Below are positions 14,050 through 20,124 of a stretch of 20,124 bases of DNA, in pieces. Each line of letters begins with the position of its first letter. Position 1 is the first letter of the stretch. The notes below the pieces were generated by a model. It was not told where the DNA came from. It worked only from the letters and a program-made list of their open reading frames with translations, and made no database searches. The position numbers and the translations under genes are program-made. Origin of the DNA: Thermaceae bacterium (lineage in GTDB: Bacteria > Deinococcota > Deinococci > Deinococcales > Marinithermaceae); the NCBI GenBank assembly GCA_015490435.1, contig WFXV01000237.1, forward strand, positions 1 to 20,124. Direction: 5' to 3'.

Positions 14050-14943
14050 GTGAGAATCGCGGTGGATCTGGTCTCGCCCCGGGCGCGGATTCTGCTCTGG
14101 GTGGGGTTGCCGCTCGGGCTCGAGCTCGACCTCTTCCCCCCCGACGAGCACCCCGAGGGCTACGACTTGCTCCTGCGCTTCTCCCCGGAAACCTTCCAGG
14201 GGGACGAGCGCGCCCACCCCGGCCGGCGGGCGATCGAGGCCTACGGCGATCTCCTCATCCAAAAACGCCTCTTCCGGGCGCTCTCCATCCCCACCCCGCC
14301 CTTCGGTCGGGTGCTGGGGGCGGGGGAGTGGGAGGCGATGGTCACCGTCCACGGGCTTCCCGCCTGGCTCCGCGAGCGCAAGACCGGCCGGAGCACCTGG
14401 GTCGAGGACCGGGACTTCGAGCCCCCGGAGGGGCTCTACCTCTACGAGCGGGCCTACCCCTACGAGGCCGAGCTCCTCTTCCTGGCAGCGCGGGGGGAGG
14501 AGGAGGTGCGCTGCTTTCCCCCGGCGGTCCGGCGGGGGGAGGCCTGGATCGCTCCCTTTCCCCTGGGTGACGCCCTTTGGGAAGCGGTCTGCCGGCGGCT
14601 CGAGCACCTCCTCGCCGCCCTCGGGCACCGCGGCGGGGTCGAGGTGCGGGCCGGGCTCTACCAGAACGAGGTCTACTTCCTCGACTTCGCCCCCTTCCCC
14701 ACCGAGCGCTCCCTCTTCGCCCCGGCGTTCGCCGAGGCCCACCTCCGGGGCGTGCTCGGCTACGCGCTTCCCGAGGCCGGGATCCGGGGGTACGTGGGGG
14801 TGCGGCCGGTGGAGGACCTGGCGCGGGCGCTGACCTTTCCCTACGCCCGGCCCTTCGTGCTCGAGCGTCCCTATGTCCGGGTCGGGGCTCCCGACGAGGA
14901 AACGCTCCGCGCGCGCCTGGCCGAGGTGGGGGGCGGTTCGTGA
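14050..14943 (+). CDS. Degenerate PurK-like ATP-grasp protein
   Basis: A 297-residue protein that resembles PurK (N5-carboxyaminoimidazole ribonucleotide synthase) but is reduced. QKRLFRALSIPTPPFGRV (71-88) matches the start of the ATP-grasp domain, and YERAYPYEAELLFLAARGEEEVRCFPP (132-158) the second half. The region that in PurK reads NEIAPRPHNSGH is here LDFAPFPTERSLF (211-223), so the metal- and phosphate-binding residues are altered. The N-terminal PurK Rossmann domain with its GGGQLG loop is largely missing; only about 60 residues precede the ATP-grasp part. A true PurK function is unlikely; it may be a pseudoenzyme or have a new substrate. Its stop overlaps the MscS start (GTGA), so the two are translationally coupled. 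Confidence 0.7.
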   Translation: MRIAVDLVSPRARILLWVGLPLGLELDLFPPDEHPEGYDLLLRFSPETFQGDERAHPGRRAIEAYGDLLIQKRLFRALSIPTPPFGRVLGAGEWEAMVTVHGLPAWLRERKTGRSTWVEDRDFEPPEGLYLYERAYPYEAELLFLAARGEEEVRCFPPAVRRGEAWIAPFPLGDALWEAVCRRLEHLLAALGHRGGVEVRAGLYQNEVYFLDFAPFPTERSLFAPAFAEAHLRGVLGYALPEAGIRGYVGVRPVEDLARALTFPYARPFVLERPYVRVGAPDEETLRARLAEVGGGS

Positions 14944-16022
14944 GCGTCCTTTCCTACCTTCTGGACGCCCTCAAGGCGCTCTTGCCCAAGGGGCTCTTCG
15001 CCCAGGGGTGGGAGGCGATGCTCGGCCGCGGGCTCGCCCTCCTGCTCTTCGCCCTCTTGCTTTACGCCCTTCGGCTTTTGCTGCGCTGGGGTTCGGACCT
15101 CGCCTTCAACCGCTTCGGCCCCCGGGTGCGTCGAGCGGTGGCCTGGTTTTGGAACCTGCTCTTTTGGACCGCGCTCCTCGCCGGGGCCTCGGCGATCTTC
15201 GGGATCGGCCACCCCGAGGCGGTCCTCCTCGTGGGATTCAAGCTCACCGCCGCTTACCTCGTCTGGCTCCTCGCCGAGGCCGGGATCGAGATCTACCTCG
15301 AGCGCCGGGGCGTGGACCCGAACCTGGTGGTCTTGACGCGCTACCTCGCGCTGGTCCTGATCCTGGTCTGGACCGCCTACCTCGTCGCCGGGCGCGAGAT
15401 CGCGCCCCTGATTGGGGCCTTGGGCGTCGCCGGCTTGGCGGTGAGCCTCGCGGCCCAGGACACTTTCTCCAACTTCATCGCCGGGGTGGTGCTCCTCGCC
15501 GACCGCCCCTTTCGCCTCGGCGACTGGGTGCGGGTGGGGGACAAGCTCGGGCGGGTCGAGGGCATTACCCTGCGCACTACCCGGATCCGCACCCCCGACA
15601 ACGAACTGATCGCGATCCCGAACGCCAAGATCGCAGGCGGCGAGATCCAAAACCTTTCCGCCGGGGGGCCGCTCAGGATCCACGTTCCCGTAGGGGTGGC
15701 CTACCGCTACGACCCCGCCGAGGTGCGGCCGGTGCTCGAGCGGGTGCTGAAAGCGCACCCGGGGATCCTTTCCCACCCCGCGCCCGAGGTCTGGGTCAAG
15801 GAGCTCGCCGACTCCAGCGTGAACTACGCGCTGGTCGCCTGGATCCCCGAGGACGCGATCGCCCGGCTCCCGAAGATCACCGCCGAGCTCACCGAGGCGG
15901 CCAAGCGGGCGCTGGACGAGGCCGGGATCGAGATCCCCTTCCCCCAGCGGACGCTCTGGTTCGCCGAGCCGCTCAGGATCGTTCAGGAAAGCGCGTCCCA
16001 GAGCGAGAGCACCAAGGAGTGA
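14940..16022 (+). CDS. MscS family small-conductance mechanosensitive channel
   Basis: A 360-residue membrane channel that opens under membrane tension to release solutes on osmotic downshift. Membrane segments lie at about 29-48, 67-87, 93-113, 132-151 and 155-171, so there are extra helices before the MscS core. The pore-lining helix is GALGVAGLAVSLAAQDTFSNFIAG (159-182), followed by the beta domain (FRLGDWVRVGDKLGRVEGITLRTTRIRT, then NELIAIPNAKI) and the alpha/beta C-terminal domain with a FPQRTLWF ending. The start is GTG 14940 overlapping the preceding stop. The last 40 bases overlap the 3' end of hemW on the other strand; the Ser/Glu-rich tail QESASQSESTKE comes from that overlap. Confidence 0.93.
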   Translation: MSVLSYLLDALKALLPKGLFAQGWEAMLGRGLALLLFALLLYALRLLLRWGSDLAFNRFGPRVRRAVAWFWNLLFWTALLAGASAIFGIGHPEAVLLVGFKLTAAYLVWLLAEAGIEIYLERRGVDPNLVVLTRYLALVLILVWTAYLVAGREIAPLIGALGVAGLAVSLAAQDTFSNFIAGVVLLADRPFRLGDWVRVGDKLGRVEGITLRTTRIRTPDNELIAIPNAKIAGGEIQNLSAGGPLRIHVPVGVAYRYDPAEVRPVLERVLKAHPGILSHPAPEVWVKELADSSVNYALVAWIPEDAIARLPKITAELTEAAKRALDEAGIEIPFPQRTLWFAEPLRIVQESASQSESTKE

Positions 16023-17077
16023 ACGCGGTCGAGCCCGGCCTCGGTGGGGGCGAGGCGGGGGCCCCGAACCTCCAGCCAGCCGGCTTCCACCAAGGGCGCG
16101 GCGGCCTTGAGGACCGGCTCGCCGAGGGCGAGGCCGGTGCGCACTTCAAGCGCCCTGAGATCCACCCCCTCCCGGGTCCTGAGGCCCATCATCAGCGCTT
16201 CCTTGGCGTGCTCAAGGGGGGAAATGCGCTCGATTTTTGGGGCCTCGCCGGAAAGCCAGCGGAAAAGCGGGGGGTTCGTCCGGCGAAGGGCGTAGACCCC
16301 GGGATCGCTGGCGGGTTCGTGGCTCGCCGCCGCCGGGCCGAGCGCGGCCCAAAAGCCCATCCGCCAGTAGACCTGGTTGTGCCGGGCCTCCTCCCCGGGC
16401 CGGGCGAAGTTCGCCACCTCGTAGCGAACAAACCCCACCGCCCCGAGGATCTCCCGGGCGGCGGCGAAGGCCTCGGCCTCGCGGTCGGGGTCCTCCTGGA
16501 CGCGGGCGGCGAGGGGGGTGCCGGGCTCGGGGATCAGGGTGTAGGCGGAGACGTGGCGCACCCCGAGCCGGGCGGCGGTTTTGAGGTCCTCTTCCACGTC
16601 CTGACCGGGCAGGCCCAGGATCAGGTCCACCGAGACCCGGAAGCCGGCGGCGAGCGCCTCCTCCACCGCGCGGAAGGCGCCCTTCGCCCGGTGGGCGCGG
16701 CCGAGCGCGCGGAGGACGTGGTCCTGGAAGCTCTGCACCCCGATCGAGAGGCGGTTGACCCCGAGGGCCTTTAGGAGCTCGAGCCTTTTTCGGTTCAGCG
16801 TGCCCGGGTTCGCCTCCAGGGTGAGCTCGGCCCCTTCGGCGAGCGGAAGGTTGAGGTTCAAAAGGCGCACGAGTTCGGCCTCCCGCAGGTAGCTCGGGGT
16901 GCCGCCCCCGTAATAAAGCGTTTCGAGGGGCTCTAGCCGGGGGCGGATTGCGCGGGCCTCGGCCGCGAGCCGTTCCAGGTAGGCCTCCACTGCTCCGGGG
17001 GTTCGCCGCACCGCGTGGAAGGCGCAGTAGGGGCAGATCGTGGGGCAGAAGGGGACGTGGACGTAGAGCGAGGTCAC
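15983..17077 (-). CDS. hemW: HemW-like radical SAM protein
   Basis: A 364-residue radical SAM enzyme related to oxygen-independent coproporphyrinogen oxidase. The iron-sulfur motif is CPTICPYC (C11, C15, C18) without the extra cysteine seen in true HemN. YYGGGTPSYL (55-64), LEANPGTL, LSIGVQSF and DLILGLPGQ are family-typical, and HNQVYW (233-238) matches the HNxxYW haem-binding motif described for HemW. HemW is thought to be a haem chaperone rather than an oxidase. The start is GTG 17077 with TAGGCT seven bases upstream. It is divergent from hemD-hemA, in line with a haem-related job. Confidence 0.9.
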   Translation of the reverse strand: MTSLYVHVPFCPTICPYCAFHAVRRTPGAVEAYLERLAAEARAIRPRLEPLETLYYGGGTPSYLREAELVRLLNLNLPLAEGAELTLEANPGTLNRKRLELLKALGVNRLSIGVQSFQDHVLRALGRAHRAKGAFRAVEEALAAGFRVSVDLILGLPGQDVEEDLKTAARLGVRHVSAYTLIPEPGTPLAARVQEDPDREAEAFAAAREILGAVGFVRYEVANFARPGEEARHNQVYWRMGFWAALGPAAASHEPASDPGVYALRRTNPPLFRWLSGEAPKIERISPLEHAKEALMMGLRTREGVDLRALEVRTGLALGEPVLKAAAPLVEAGWLEVRGPRLAPTEAGLDRVHSLVLSLWDALS

Positions 17078-17084
17078 CTCCCCG

Positions 17085-17090
17085 AGCCTA
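17085..17090 (-). promoter_or_regulatory. Candidate -10 box of hemW, start-proximal
   Basis: TAGGCT on the minus strand, seven bases before the GTG at 17077. It lies in one arm of the inverted repeat shared with the hemD promoter. Confidence 0.5.
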
Positions 17091-17118
17091 GCGGGCCTTT
17101 TGCCCCCGCGCCATGGGC

Positions 17119-17124
17119 TAGGCT
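17119..17124 (+). promoter_or_regulatory. Candidate -10 box of the hemD-hemA operon, start-proximal
   Basis: TAGGCT six bases before the GTG at 17131; no Shine-Dalgarno. A T-rich TTTTGC lies upstream at a short spacing. Confidence 0.5.
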
Positions 17125-17130
17125 ACCCTC

Positions 17131-17835
17131 GTGCTGGTTGCCCTGACCCGTCCCCCGGAAAAGGACGCCGAGCTCGCCGAGCGCCTGCGCGCGGTGGGGC
17201 TCGAGCCGGTCTCGGTTCCGGTGCTCGCCTACGAGAAGCTCGAGGAAGGCTACGAGGCGTTGGAGATCGCCCTCATCGAGCCCTGGGACTGGGTGGTGAT
17301 CACCAGCCCCGAGGCCGCCCGCTACTTCATCGGCGCCTGGTACCTGGCGGGGGCCCCCGAGGTTCGGATCGCCGCGCTGGGGCCGAGCACGAAGGCGGTG
17401 CTCGAGGGCCAGGGGCTCGAGGTCGCCTTCGTCCCGAGCCGGGCGGAAGGGGCCGCGCTCGCCCGTGAGCTTCCCGGAGGCGGCCGGGTGCTCTGGCCGA
17501 CCTCGGCCCGGGCCGGGGACGACCTGGAGCGGGGCCTTTTGGACCGGGGCTTTTCGGTGTGCCGGATCGACTCCTACACCCTCGTTCCCCGTACCCCCAC
17601 CGAGGAGGAGCGGGAGGCCGCCGAGAAGGCAAGGATCGTGCTCTTCGGCTCGCCCTCGGCGGTGGAGGCGTGGCTTGGGGCCGGGCTCCCCCGCCGCCCC
17701 GCCGCCTGCGTGGGGGCGGGTACCGCGAGGAAGGCGGAGGCTCTGGGCTTTGCCCCGGTCGCCTACCCCGAAGCGCCGGGGCTTTCCGGCTGGGTGGAGG
17801 CCGCCCGGGAGCTTTCTAAGAAGCTCCTCGTGTAA
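17131..17835 (+). CDS. hemD: Uroporphyrinogen-III synthase
   Basis: A 234-residue enzyme that cyclises hydroxymethylbilane with ring-D inversion to give uroporphyrinogen III, the branch point to haem, sirohaem and cobalamin. The family is poorly conserved, but the layout is typical: N-terminal LVALTRPPEKDAELAERLRAVG, DWVVITSPEAARYF (about 51-64), IAALGPSTKAVLE (about 77-89), a second lobe with RVLWPTSARAGDDLERGL, the tyrosine in IDSYTLVPRTP, VLFGSPSAVEAWL and CVGAGTARKAEALG. The start is GTG 17131. hemA follows 10 bases downstream, supporting the call. Confidence 0.9.
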   Translation: MLVALTRPPEKDAELAERLRAVGLEPVSVPVLAYEKLEEGYEALEIALIEPWDWVVITSPEAARYFIGAWYLAGAPEVRIAALGPSTKAVLEGQGLEVAFVPSRAEGAALARELPGGGRVLWPTSARAGDDLERGLLDRGFSVCRIDSYTLVPRTPTEEEREAAEKARIVLFGSPSAVEAWLGAGLPRRPAACVGAGTARKAEALGFAPVAYPEAPGLSGWVEAARELSKKLLV

Positions 17836-17838
17836 ACT
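17833..17838 (+). promoter_or_regulatory. Candidate -10 box before hemA, start-proximal
   Basis: TAAACT overlaps the hemD stop (TAA) and lies seven bases before the hemA GTG at 17846. It could drive a separate leaderless hemA transcript. Confidence 0.4.
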
Positions 17839-17845
17839 CGAAGGC

Positions 17846-19063
17846 GTGCCGGAGCCGCCCGTTCACCTCGTCGGCCTCTCCCACAAGACCGCCCCGGTAG
17901 GGGTGCGGGAGTGCGTGGCGGTGAGCGGGGCCCGGCTTGGCCTCCTGCTCGAGGCGCTCCGGAAGGAGGCTGGGGAGGCCGTCCTCATCTCCACCTGCAA
18001 CCGGTCCGAGCTCTATTTGGTGCGGCCCCGGAAGAAGCCGAGGGCGCTCTACCTCGAGCACCTCGGCCACTTCCCCGACCACCTCTACGAGCACCGCGGC
18101 ACCGCCGCGCTTCGCCACCTCTTCCGGGTGGCGAGCGGGCTCGAGAGCCAGGTGGTGGGGGAGGCCCAGATCCTCGGCCAGGTCAAGGAGGCGCTCTTTG
18201 CCGCCCGCCGGGCCCGGGCCACAGGGCCGCTTTTGGAGCAGGCTTTTCAGCGGGCGGTCTACGTGGGGAAGCGGGCCCGCTCGGAGACCGCGATCGGGGC
18301 CGGGGCGGTGAGCGTCGCCTACGCCGCCGTGGACCTCGCCCGCTCGGTCTTCGGCGACCTCGCCGGCCACACCGCCTTGGTGCTCGGGGCCGGGGAGATG
18401 GCCGAGCTGGTGCTCACCCACCTCAAGGACCTCGGGATCGCGCGGGTCCTGGTGCTGAACCGCACCCGGGCCCGGGCCGAGGCGCTCGCGAGCCGCTTCG
18501 GCGGCGAGGCCTGCGGCATGGAGGACCTGCCCCGCGCCCTCGCCCAGGCCGATATCGTGATCGCCTCCGCCGCCGCCCCCCACCCCATCGTCCGGGTGGA
18601 CCGGGTGCGCGAGGTCCTAAAAGGGCGGAAAAAGCCCCTCTTCCTGATTGACATCGCCCTCCCCCGGAACGTCGAGCCCGAGGTGGGAAGGCTCGCGGGC
18701 GCCTACCTCTACGACCTCGACGCCCTCGAGACCGTGGTGGAGAAGAACCTTGCCGCCCGCGCCGCCGAGCTGCCCCGGGTGGAGCGGATCGTGGAGGAGG
18801 GGCTTGCTGACTACCTCGAGTGGTACGCCGGGCACCTTGCCCGCGACCGGATCCGCCGGATCGAGGCGGAGTTCGAGGCGCTCCTCGAGGCCGAGATCGG
18901 TGCCCTGCTCCGCGGCAAGCTCGCCGGGCTCGACCCGGACGCCGAGCGGGCGCTTCGCCGCCGGGTCCGCCGGGTGCTCGGCAGGGCCGCCCACGCGCTC
19001 ATCCAGCTGGCCAAGGACGAGGTCGCCGCCGAGCGTCTCGATCGGGTGCTCCTGACGCGATGA
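17846..19063 (+). CDS. hemA: Glutamyl-tRNA reductase
   Basis: A 405-residue GluTR that reduces glutamyl-tRNA(Glu) to glutamate-1-semialdehyde, the first committed and usually rate-limiting step of C5 tetrapyrrole synthesis. The catalytic cysteine is C51 in LISTCNRSELY; GLSHKTAPV (10-18), ASGLESQVVGEAQILGQVK (97-115) and the NADPH loop LVLGAGEMAEL (178-188) are typical, and the C-terminal helical dimerisation domain (about 310-405) is complete. The start is GTG 17846, 10 bases after hemD. Its stop overlaps the next start (ATGA), so the HemX-like membrane protein is translationally coupled. Confidence 0.96.
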   Translation: MPEPPVHLVGLSHKTAPVGVRECVAVSGARLGLLLEALRKEAGEAVLISTCNRSELYLVRPRKKPRALYLEHLGHFPDHLYEHRGTAALRHLFRVASGLESQVVGEAQILGQVKEALFAARRARATGPLLEQAFQRAVYVGKRARSETAIGAGAVSVAYAAVDLARSVFGDLAGHTALVLGAGEMAELVLTHLKDLGIARVLVLNRTRARAEALASRFGGEACGMEDLPRALAQADIVIASAAAPHPIVRVDRVREVLKGRKKPLFLIDIALPRNVEPEVGRLAGAYLYDLDALETVVEKNLAARAAELPRVERIVEEGLADYLEWYAGHLARDRIRRIEAEFEALLEAEIGALLRGKLAGLDPDAERALRRRVRRVLGRAAHALIQLAKDEVAAERLDRVLLTR

Positions 19064-19797
19064 TCGCGCTTTTCGTGGGCCTCGGGGTCTTGATCCTGGC
19101 GGGCGCGCTGGCCTTTGGCCTCAGTGCCACCGGGTTTGCTGCGCTCTCCTTTTTCCTCGCCTTCTTGCTCGCCACCTGGGAGAGCAAAACGCCCTTCGCC
19201 AGCCCCTTTCACATCGGGATGCTGCTCGCGGCGGGGCTGGTGGGGTTCGGCCGGCTCTACGCCTATCGCCCGCGGATGGCCGCCCTGGTGCGGGCGCTTT
19301 ACGCCGCGGCGGCGCTCGTCGCCCTGGTCTCCCTCCACTACCTGGGGCGGGTGGCCGAGGGGCTCCCGGCCTGGGCGCTCTTCCTCCACGGGGGGAGTTT
19401 TCTCGTCGCCTACGCGCTCCTCACCGTAGCCTACCTGGCCGCGGTGCTCGGCTACCTGCAGCACCGGGCGCTCAAGGAGCGCCCCTGGCAGGCGCTCGAC
19501 CGCCCGCCGCTCTTGGTGCTCGCCGGGCTCGAGCTCCCCTACCTCCGCCTCGGTTACCTCGCCTACACCCTGGGCCTTTTCACCGGCATGGCCTGGGCCT
19601 TTCGGGTCTGGGGGTCGCCGATTAGCTGGGATCCGAAGGAGGTCCTCACCCTCCTCGCCTGGTCGCTCTTCACCCTGCGGATGCTCCTTGCTGGCGCCGC
19701 GCCGGGGCTCCGTCTTTTGCTTTGGACCCTCGCGTTCTTGGCGATGGCGGCGGCCTTCTTCGCCGCGCCCCTCTTCGGCGGCCGGCACCCGGTTTGA
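19060..19797 (+). CDS. HemX/CcsA-like cytochrome c assembly family membrane protein
   Basis: A 245-residue protein with about eight membrane helices. WGSPISWDPKE (184-194) is a version of the WGxxWxWDPKE tryptophan-rich haem-handling motif of the CcmC/CcsA family, and histidines H51, H93 and H110 could be haem ligands. The chosen start overlaps the hemA stop (ATGA); the much longer open frame upstream runs through hemA and is not used. In Bacillus a similar protein, HemX, follows hemA and lowers GluTR level, so the same job is plausible here. A role in cytochrome c maturation is the alternative, since the window itself encodes a c-type cytochrome. Confidence 0.85.
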   Translation: MIALFVGLGVLILAGALAFGLSATGFAALSFFLAFLLATWESKTPFASPFHIGMLLAAGLVGFGRLYAYRPRMAALVRALYAAAALVALVSLHYLGRVAEGLPAWALFLHGGSFLVAYALLTVAYLAAVLGYLQHRALKERPWQALDRPPLLVLAGLELPYLRLGYLAYTLGLFTGMAWAFRVWGSPISWDPKEVLTLLAWSLFTLRMLLAGAAPGLRLLLWTLAFLAMAAAFFAAPLFGGRHPV

Positions 19798-19814
19798 TGA
19801 ATGTAAAGGCTAAC

Positions 19815-19843
19815 TTGACATTTTGAAAAATACCCCTTACCAT
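19815..19843 (+). promoter_or_regulatory. Strong promoter before the small gene at 19861
   Basis: TTGACA (19815-19820), exactly 17 bases, TACCAT (19838-19843). The surroundings are A/T-rich compared with the rest of the window. Transcription should start near 19850. Confidence 0.85.
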
Positions 19844-19854
19844 CCTGGTAAGGG
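19834..19854. promoter_or_regulatory. Palindrome overlapping the -10 box, candidate operator
   Basis: CCCTTACC, ATCCT, GGTAAGGG: perfect 8-base arms. It covers the -10 box and the probable start site and reaches the Shine-Dalgarno-like AAGGGGG. A repressor site is the simplest reading; a 5' mRNA hairpin is less likely because only the right arm would be transcribed. Confidence 0.55.
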
Positions 19855-19860
19855 GGCGCG

Positions 19861-20082
19861 ATGTTTGGGTACTGGGAGCCGGAGGCGTTTTCCCGCGAGG
19901 CCGAAGCGAAGCGGCGGGCGCTTCGGGCAGAGTTTCAAAGGGGCCGGGCGCTCGCCGGCCTGGTGCGCCGATGGCTCGCGCGGGCGGCCGCCGGGGCGGC
20001 TTACGCGCTTTGGCGGCTTTCCGAGCGGCTTTGGAAGGGGGCCGAGGGTGGACGAGGTCTTGAGGGTGCTCCGGATGCTTAA
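19861..20082 (+). CDS. Small arginine-rich protein of unknown function
   Basis: A 73-residue product with no recognised domain. It starts at ATG 19861 after TAAGGGGGCGCG and the strong promoter above. Residues 10-35 are highly charged (Arg, Glu, Lys), and 36-60 form a possible amphipathic helix (LARAAAGAAYALWRLSERLW) that could touch the membrane. The end overlaps the next gene by 35 bases in another frame, so the two are probably cotranscribed. G/C-rich third positions support coding, but the short length leaves some doubt. Confidence 0.6.
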   Translation: MFGYWEPEAFSREAEAKRRALRAEFQRGRALAGLVRRWLARAAAGAAYALWRLSERLWKGAEGGRGLEGAPDA

Positions 20083-20124
20083 GGAGGGGAAGCTCCGGCG
20101 GGAGGAGGCGGAGCGGCTCTTGGC
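20048..20124 (+). CDS. Start of a SHOCT-like domain protein (DUF4097-type), cut by the window edge
   Basis: From GTG 20048 the frame reads a short helical hairpin, VLRVLRMLKEGKLRREEAERLL, and runs off the window. This pattern (helix, EGK turn, EEAxxLL) is the SHOCT-like N-terminus commonly found on DUF4097 or YvlB-type envelope stress proteins. The rest is unseen, so the assignment rests on about 25 residues. Confidence 0.55.
   Translation, partial: MDEVLRVLRMLKEGKLRREEAERLL

Larger units (their letters stand above)
17085..17124. repeat. Inverted repeat joining the divergent hemW and hemD promoters
   Basis: AGCCTAGC (17085-17092) and GCTAGGCT (17117-17124) are perfect 8-base inverted arms, 24 bases apart. 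Each arm holds a TAGGCT -10 box directed outward. It may simply reflect two similar promoters, or mark a shared operator. Confidence 0.55.

Noticed and set aside
14050..14943. Calling this gene purK outright
   Set aside because: The N-terminal domain and the NEIAPRPHNSGH region are missing or altered, so the enzymatic name is not supported.
14577..16774. Long open frame reading through the PurK-like gene, mscS and hemW in another frame
   Set aside because: It is Arg/Pro/Gly-rich out-of-frame translation with no motifs; the true genes lie in the other frames.
1..20124. CRISPR arrays, tRNA or rRNA genes, insertion sequences
   Set aside because: No regularly spaced repeats, cloverleaf sequences, transposase motifs or terminal inverted repeats were found; short intergenic gaps leave little room for them.

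Overview
The window is about 20 kb of dense, very GC-rich bacterial DNA with strong G/C preference at third codon positions. The gene content and protein style point to Deinococcota, family Thermaceae (Thermus, Meiothermus, Oceanithermus, Marinithermus). That placement is an inference from composition, the sulfite dehydrogenase/di-haem cytochrome pair and the start-proximal -10 boxes; I could not run a search. There is no CRISPR array, tRNA, rRNA or insertion sequence, and no gene-free stretch over 300 bases except the valS leader. About 24 genes are supported.

Layout. 1-898: two unfamiliar overlapping genes. 895-3856 (minus): valS with a long leader that reads as a complete T-box riboswitch, apparently acting on translation. 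Its linker holds a 65-base purine/pyrimidine hairpin. 3895-5360 (plus): a SufR-type iron-sulfur HTH regulator coupled to a DUF389 membrane protein. 5347-8238 (minus): 5-oxoprolinase subunit A, then an operon for a Tat-exported molybdenum sulfite dehydrogenase and its di-haem cytochrome c, with a clear promoter and terminator. 8261-9133 (plus): purU. 9139-10127 (minus): a RES/Xre toxin-antitoxin pair whose toxin is frameshifted. 10215-12210 (minus): buk-ptb, the phosphotransbutyrylase/butyrate kinase pair. 12275-16022 (plus): HtrA protease with terminator, then a methyltransferase, a degenerate PurK-like ATP-grasp protein and an MscS channel. 15983-17090 (minus) hemW, divergent from 17119-19797 (plus) hemD-hemA-hemX-like, a haem cluster. 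19815-20124 (plus): a consensus promoter with a palindrome, a small unknown gene and the start of a SHOCT-like/DUF4097-type gene running off the edge.

Two themes stand out. First, the valS leader has the specifier loop (GUC), a T-box bulge matching a tRNA-Val ACCA end, and two mutually exclusive hairpins, one of which buries the Shine-Dalgarno. Uncharged tRNA-Val should therefore open translation of valyl-tRNA synthetase. Second, nine genes have a TANNNT -10 box exactly 6 or 7 bases before the start codon and no usable Shine-Dalgarno, as expected for leaderless mRNAs. The other operon-leading genes use good Shine-Dalgarno sites.
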